From Planctomycetota bacterium (GTDB taxonomy: Bacteria; Planctomycetota; Brocadiia; SM23-32): a stretch of 8,559 nucleotides of DNA. The DNA is taken from NCBI GenBank assembly GCA_018400625.1, contig JAGYMJ010000018.1:1-8559 (forward strand), read 5' to 3'. The notes beneath the pieces are model-generated. The model had not been told where the DNA came from. It ran no database searches and saw nothing but the letters and a program-made list of their open reading frames with translations. Both the position numbers and the translations under genes were made by a program. Below, piece by piece: positions 5,231 through 8,559 of this stretch. Within the stretch, counting starts at the first letter, position 1. The number at the start of each line of letters is the position of its first letter.

Positions 5231-7258
5231 ATGGCTACATATAAGCAAAGCGCCGCTTTGAGGGGGATAGACAGACACAAAAAACATGGGGCGAAAGGGA
5301 TGAAGAATTTTGTCAAGGAAAGCCCATTCCTTATAACAAGTTTCCTCTTCCATCTTATAGTTTTATTGCTGCTGGCTTTTATTACAGCACAGGAGCCGCG
5401 GGAGGCATTGCAGAGAATTCAAGTCAACATGCAGGAGATGAGAACAGAAGAAATCTCAATAGAGCCTATGGTAAGAGAAACGACTCTTTCGACGGATGCG
5501 ATGGCCGCTGACGGTGGTGAGACAGGCTTTGGTGTGGGAGTGGGGGAGGGCGTTGGTGACGCGGCCGGCCGCGCGGGCGATGTAGAGGCTGCAAACCCGG
5601 ATATCACAGGAGCAACCAGTGCGGTCACTGGTGGGGAAACGGGACAGTTTACCCGAAGAACGGACGATGGTTTCTCTATTGCGGGCGGAGGCGGGGAAGG
5701 CATGGAAGGAGCGGTTGATCAGTTTGCTGTCTCGACCATGAATCTTGCAGCAGAGGGCAAGACCCTGATCGTTATGGTGATCGACCGAACCAGAAGTGTT
5801 ATTTATCTGAATCTTCCCCGTTTGATCGCGCGCATGGATAATTATTTTGATTCCCTGGATCAGAATCTTACTACGGAGATGATGAATAATGCCGAATGGA
5901 TAGTCGTGGGCTATGGACAGGACGTAACGTTTCACACAAAGCCATCCTCGGATTTAGAACATATAAAATCGGCCCTTGAAAGTGTTGAAATCTGCCCAAC
6001 CGGTGAACAGAATCTTGGGGCCGCACTTAATACGGTATTGGACAGATACGGCGATTATGGACACCGAAGCATGTTGATAAATGTTATGACGGATGGCTAC
6101 GGTTCTGATTTGCGCGACGGTTCTTTGCTTGAGAGGACTATCAAACGTTTGAGGGATTCACGGGCGTCTTTGTATGTATTTGGAAAAGAAGCAAGATTTG
6201 CCAGCCGTCGTAAACGTGAGAGTTTAACGCTCGATCCCGATCTTCTGAGTGCGGCTGACAGAGCGACTATAAGAGGTTTTGAGGGCCAAAGGGTCACGGG
6301 CTGGATGGATGCAGGGCCTGAATCGCCGCGCCGGGAGCTCTGGGGAGGAAATCAGTGGTGGGGTTGGGATGACCGGCATATGCCGCCGTCAGGTTTCGGT
6401 ATGTATGCCATGAACAGAATGGTTTTATCGACCGGCGGGGTTTATTTCCTTCTGGAAGAAGAGTCTGATTACGATGATGAGAAACTCTATTCCCAGTACG
6501 CCCCCGACATATGTTCGGTGCATGAATACGAGAGGCGAATGGAAGATCAGCCTTTAAGGTCTTCTTTGAAAAGAGTTTGGGAAGAAATGCCCAACTTGTA
6601 TGCCAATCGAAGAATTAGTTTCCTGCGAATCCGGGAAGGCTCGTCGAGTTCCTCCGCGCGATTAGAGGATACGATCAGAAGTAACCTGGACCGTGCTCGT
6701 AATGGAAGAAGATACGCTTCTGACCGGATAGGGCGCTTGCGGGATCTTTTAGAAGATCCAGAAACGCGTTCTATGGATAATTATGCACGTTGGCGCGCCC
6801 ACACGCAGTTGACGATCGCTGAATTGATGCGCATGAGATTTATGCTTGGTCAGTATGCCGAAGTTCTAAGCCGTGAATGGGACAGGCATGAAAACAATTA
6901 CAGATATCCGAATTTTATCAAAATCCTGCGTGATTACAATAATCGTCATGGACGTGATTTCCAAGCCTTATCCCTAAAAGAAAAAGGACGAAGTGACGAT
7001 CAGATTTTACGCGAACTCGAAGGATATACCTATTATATACGTATCAGAGACGGAAAAGATCCCGATGATTTTGTCGGGCCCCGAGAAGCCAAAGAGGAAT
7101 ATGATATGGCGATGAGTTATGCCGAACGGATAAAGGAAGAGCACAGCGAAACGCCATGGGCGTGGCTTGCTTCCCGAATTCAGTCAAATCTTCGCCCGCT
7201 GAAAGGCAGCATAGAGGAACGCAGGCCCACGACTCGCCCCCCCCATCTGGCTTTGTAA
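5231..7258 (+). CDS. Membrane-anchored von Willebrand factor A-like protein
   Basis: This 675-residue protein has a basic N-terminus and a single membrane helix at about 33-52 (PFLITSFLFHLIVLLLLAF), so the rest is predicted extracytoplasmic. A Gly-rich, low-complexity linker (about 93-160) leads to a VWA-like domain (about 176-320). Its metal-site (MIDAS) pieces are visible: D185-x-T187-x-S189 in place of the usual DxSxS, T257 in PTGEQNLGAAL, and T287-D288-G289. VWA domains bind partner proteins through a divalent metal and commonly serve in surface adhesion or complex assembly. After an unusual Trp-rich segment (about 371-384, GGNQWWGWDD core) the region about 440-675 is charged, Arg-rich and mostly helical, and matches no family I recognise. 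GGAG at 5220-5223 sits 7 nt before ATG. It has its own promoter at 5003-5031 and converges on nnrD, with a 61-nt gap. Confidence 0.9.
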   Translation: MATYKQSAALRGIDRHKKHGAKGMKNFVKESPFLITSFLFHLIVLLLLAFITAQEPREALQRIQVNMQEMRTEEISIEPMVRETTLSTDAMAADGGETGFGVGVGEGVGDAAGRAGDVEAANPDITGATSAVTGGETGQFTRRTDDGFSIAGGGGEGMEGAVDQFAVSTMNLAAEGKTLIVMVIDRTRSVIYLNLPRLIARMDNYFDSLDQNLTTEMMNNAEWIVVGYGQDVTFHTKPSSDLEHIKSALESVEICPTGEQNLGAALNTVLDRYGDYGHRSMLINVMTDGYGSDLRDGSLLERTIKRLRDSRASLYVFGKEARFASRRKRESLTLDPDLLSAADRATIRGFEGQRVTGWMDAGPESPRRELWGGNQWWGWDDRHMPPSGFGMYAMNRMVLSTGGVYFLLEEESDYDDEKLYSQYAPDICSVHEYERRMEDQPLRSSLKRVWEEMPNLYANRRISFLRIREGSSSSSARLEDTIRSNLDRARNGRRYASDRIGRLRDLLEDPETRSMDNYARWRAHTQLTIAELMRMRFMLGQYAEVLSREWDRHENNYRYPNFIKILRDYNNRHGRDFQALSLKEKGRSDDQILRELEGYTYYIRIRDGKDPDDFVGPREAKEEYDMAMSYAERIKEEHSETPWAWLASRIQSNLRPLKGSIEERRPTTRPPHLAL

Positions 7259-7319
7259 TGTATGGTTACTGTTTCCGTAGCGCTGTGCAATAAAATCGGC
7301 ATTTTTCAATGGGAAGTCC

Positions 7320-8219
7320 TCAATCCAGAAAAACCAAAGGATTGATCACAGATGCGGTCTTTTCCAGTTGAAGAAACACTTTCGGCAGGGTTTCAATCAC
7401 GTCTTCCGGGGAATTCGACGTCATGCTTTGTTTCTCAGAGGCTATATCGCCTGCTAATCCATGAACAAAAACCCCGAGACAAGCGGCGGCCAGACAGCCC
7501 ATACCCTGACCTGCAAGTGCAGCGATTATTCCCGTTAAGACATCCCCCATCCCGCCTGTGGCCATTCCCGGATTACCGGTCATGTTGACATAAATACTGT
7601 TTCCGTCGGTTACCAGAGTTTTATGACCTTTCAACACGGTAATGACGCCATGTTCCTTTGCGAAGGATGTTGATACTCCTCTCCGATTTTTCTGTACGGC
7701 CCGGGCTCCCTCAAGGCCGGCCAGGGCGGCCATCTCGCCCGGATGGGGAGTGATAATTGTCGGTGAACTCCTTTCCAAAAGCACTTTTGTCTTTTTTTGA
7801 AGGGCATTTAACCCATCGGCATCGATGACTAAAGGCACTTCCAGTTCGCGAACGAGAATCTCGACGACCTCTTGAGTCTCGTCTTCACTTCCCAGTCCCG
7901 GCCCCAAAGCACAGACATCCATTCTTTGGGCCAGTTCAGCTATTTTGGGAACAGCTCTGAGGGACAGGGCACCATCGTCCGTCTCTTCTAAAGGGTGTGA
8001 CATGACGCTTGCCCTGTACTGTTCACCCACGTAATTCAGACCCTTCGGCAGAGCGAGGGTGATTAACCCCGCTCCCGCTTTTTGGGCCGCATGGGCGGCT
8101 AGGCATCCGGCGCCGGACATCCCTGTTGAACCCGCGATCACCAATACTCTTCCGAATGTCCCTTTGTGATTTTCAGTATCCCTGCGGGGAAGATTTTTTA
8201 ATTTATCTATCGTTTGCAT
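7320..8219 (-). CDS. nnrD: ADP/ATP-dependent NAD(P)H-hydrate dehydratase (stand-alone)
   Basis: This 299-residue cytoplasmic enzyme of the YjeF C-terminal/ribokinase-like family dehydrates the damaged cofactors S-NADHX and S-NADPHX back to NADH and NADPH using ADP or ATP. Family motifs appear in order: HKGTFGRVLVIAGS (18-31), the Gly/Ala-rich GAGCLAAHAAQKAGAG (36-51), ALGPGLGSE (104-112), VIDADGLNAL (131-140), TPHPGEMAAL (158-167), LKGHKTLV (196-203) and GNPGMATGGMGDVLTG (215-230) with the likely catalytic Asp226. The N-terminal epimerase domain (NnrE) found fused in many bacteria is absent, so an epimerase must be encoded elsewhere or be dispensable. A longer frame could begin at TTG 8297, but that codon lies at or before the transcript start predicted from the promoter at 8301-8329, so ATG at 8219 is preferred. 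No clear ribosome binding site precedes that ATG. It is convergent with the VWA gene. Confidence 0.95.
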   Translation of the reverse strand: MQTIDKLKNLPRRDTENHKGTFGRVLVIAGSTGMSGAGCLAAHAAQKAGAGLITLALPKGLNYVGEQYRASVMSHPLEETDDGALSLRAVPKIAELAQRMDVCALGPGLGSEDETQEVVEILVRELEVPLVIDADGLNALQKKTKVLLERSSPTIITPHPGEMAALAGLEGARAVQKNRRGVSTSFAKEHGVITVLKGHKTLVTDGNSIYVNMTGNPGMATGGMGDVLTGIIAALAGQGMGCLAAACLGVFVHGLAGDIASEKQSMTSNSPEDVIETLPKVFLQLEKTASVINPLVFLD

Positions 8220-8300
8220 TTTTTCGAAAATTCGTCGATCATTCCGAATGTAATCATTATTGAAAAATATGTTTGCATGCAGACATTTAATGACCAATCT

Positions 8301-8329
8301 AATATACGTTAGTCAGTAAATAATGTCAA
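8301..8329 (-). promoter_or_regulatory. Sigma70-type promoter of nnrD
   Basis: On the minus strand there is a perfect -35 TTGACA (8329-8324), a 17-nt spacer and the -10 TATATT (8306-8301, five of six consensus positions). Transcription should start near 8294, giving a leader of about 75 nt before ATG at 8219. The leader includes the perfect palindrome TTTTCGAAAA (8221-8230) immediately before the start codon. A second TTGACA lies 18 nt further upstream (8347-8342) but has no good -10. Confidence 0.7.
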
Positions 8330-8398
8330 TTGGCCGGGGGTTGTCAAAGTTGTTGCAGTGCATAAATACTCCTCCACCGGGAGAGTTCGCTTTTTTTT

Positions 8399-8445
8399 CC
8401 ACGGGTTTCACCCGTGGCTAATATCATGTCATCCCCTACGGGGAT
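8399..8445. repeat. REP-like two-hairpin repeat
   Basis: Two perfect hairpins are separated by 13 nt. The first is CCACGGGT, loop TTC, ACCCGTGG (8399-8417). The second is ATCCCC, loop TAC, GGGGAT (8431-8445). A T8 tract (8391-8398) precedes the first. Paired hairpins of this CACGGGT...ACCCGTG and CCCTACGGG style are known as dispersed repeats in various bacteria, often associated with REP-associated tyrosine (Y1/RAYT) transposases. No transposase gene is in this window. It does not look like a terminator for either strand because no T run follows a hairpin on the strand where it would be needed. Confidence 0.6.
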
Positions 8446-8559
8446 TCTTGTTTATACCCGTTGAACGACTTGAAAAAATCCGCCGTTTCTTACGTTGACA
8501 ACCAGCTAAGAATTAAAGGGCGAAAGTCCAATTCACGCTGAACCCGTAGGCACGGGGAT
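8446..8559. other. Non-coding edge region with a small terminal hairpin
   Basis: No gene, RNA or promoter could be supported here. A 5-bp hairpin, CCCGT, loop AGGC, ACGGG (8543-8556), lies at the window edge and may belong to a feature that continues beyond it. A TTGACA at 8495-8500 has no matching -10 at the right distance. Confidence 0.3.

Noticed and set aside
5456..5935. 159-codon minus-strand open frame inside the VWA gene
   Set aside because: It is antisense to the Gly-rich linker and VWA domain, overlaps another shadow frame, and shows no protein family features.
7259..7319. Convergent gap between the VWA gene and nnrD searched for a bidirectional terminator
   Set aside because: Only a weak AAAAT/ATTTT pairing around CGGC is present, so no terminator can be supported.
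7312..7327. AAGTCCTCA at the nnrD stop codon, resembling the repeat's left end
   Set aside because: Only nine contiguous bases match (12 of 16 overall) and they fall in coding sequence; chance similarity is plausible.
7352..7588. 78-codon + strand open frame antisense to nnrD
   Set aside because: It overlaps the highly conserved catalytic end of nnrD, and its Arg/Pro/Ser-rich translation looks like a shadow.
8220..8297. N-terminal extension of nnrD from TTG at 8297
   Set aside because: The codon lies at or upstream of the transcript start predicted from the promoter, and the extra 26 residues do not resemble the family.
8391..8417. T8 tract plus hairpin considered as a rho-independent terminator
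   Set aside because: On the + strand the T run precedes the hairpin, and on the minus strand the hairpin is followed by A residues, so neither strand has terminator order.

Overview
The window looks like a chromosomal stretch from a Gram-negative (diderm) bacterium, probably uncultured. Evidence for an outer membrane is an LptF/LptG-type lipopolysaccharide-export permease and a lipobox-bearing PEGA lipoprotein. The combination of a zinc-ribbon/GYF_2 membrane protein, a short PEGA lipoprotein with a conserved APWYQ-type tail, and a von Willebrand A protein on an N-terminal anchor is reminiscent of Planctomycetota and related PVC-type genomes. That placement is inference from protein style, not demonstrated. 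No rRNA, tRNA, CRISPR array, transposase gene or phage gene is visible.

Region 1-4960: after a truncated repeat end (about 24-45) come five closely spaced + strand genes. They are a TTG-started double beta-propeller-like protein (101-2083), a YfcE/MJ0936-type phosphodiesterase (2111-2596), a PEGA-domain lipoprotein (2602-3069), a zinc-ribbon/GYF_2 protein with two membrane helices (3090-3818) and an LptF/LptG-family permease (3869-4960). The first four gaps are 27, 5, 20 and 50 nt, so an operon is likely. Three of the five products are envelope-located, so the cluster reads as a cell-envelope locus, but no specific joint function can be shown.

Region 4961-5230 is a 270-nt non-coding stretch. 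It holds a solo repeat end, a strong sigma70-type promoter (TTGACA-17-TATCAT) and an approximately 83-nt palindromic element with imperfect terminal inverted repeats and a GC-rich central hairpin. The promoter would place that element in the leader of the next gene. The same end sequence lies in inverted orientation at the left edge of the window, so related ends bracket the five-gene cluster.

Region 5231-7258 encodes a 675-residue anchored VWA-like protein with a Gly-rich linker, a DxTxS variant of the metal-site motif and an unrecognised C-terminal half. It converges on the minus-strand nnrD gene (7320-8219), which encodes stand-alone ADP/ATP-dependent NAD(P)H-hydrate dehydratase. nnrD has a clear promoter (TTGACA-17-TATATT) that decides its start codon.

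Region 8298-8559 is non-coding. Beyond the nnrD promoter it holds a two-hairpin REP-like repeat (8399-8445), of the kind often linked to RAYT/Y1 transposases, and a small hairpin at the very edge.

The least explained things are the two-ended repeat family, the five-gene envelope cluster and the VWA protein. I see no convincing complete new defence or mobile system.
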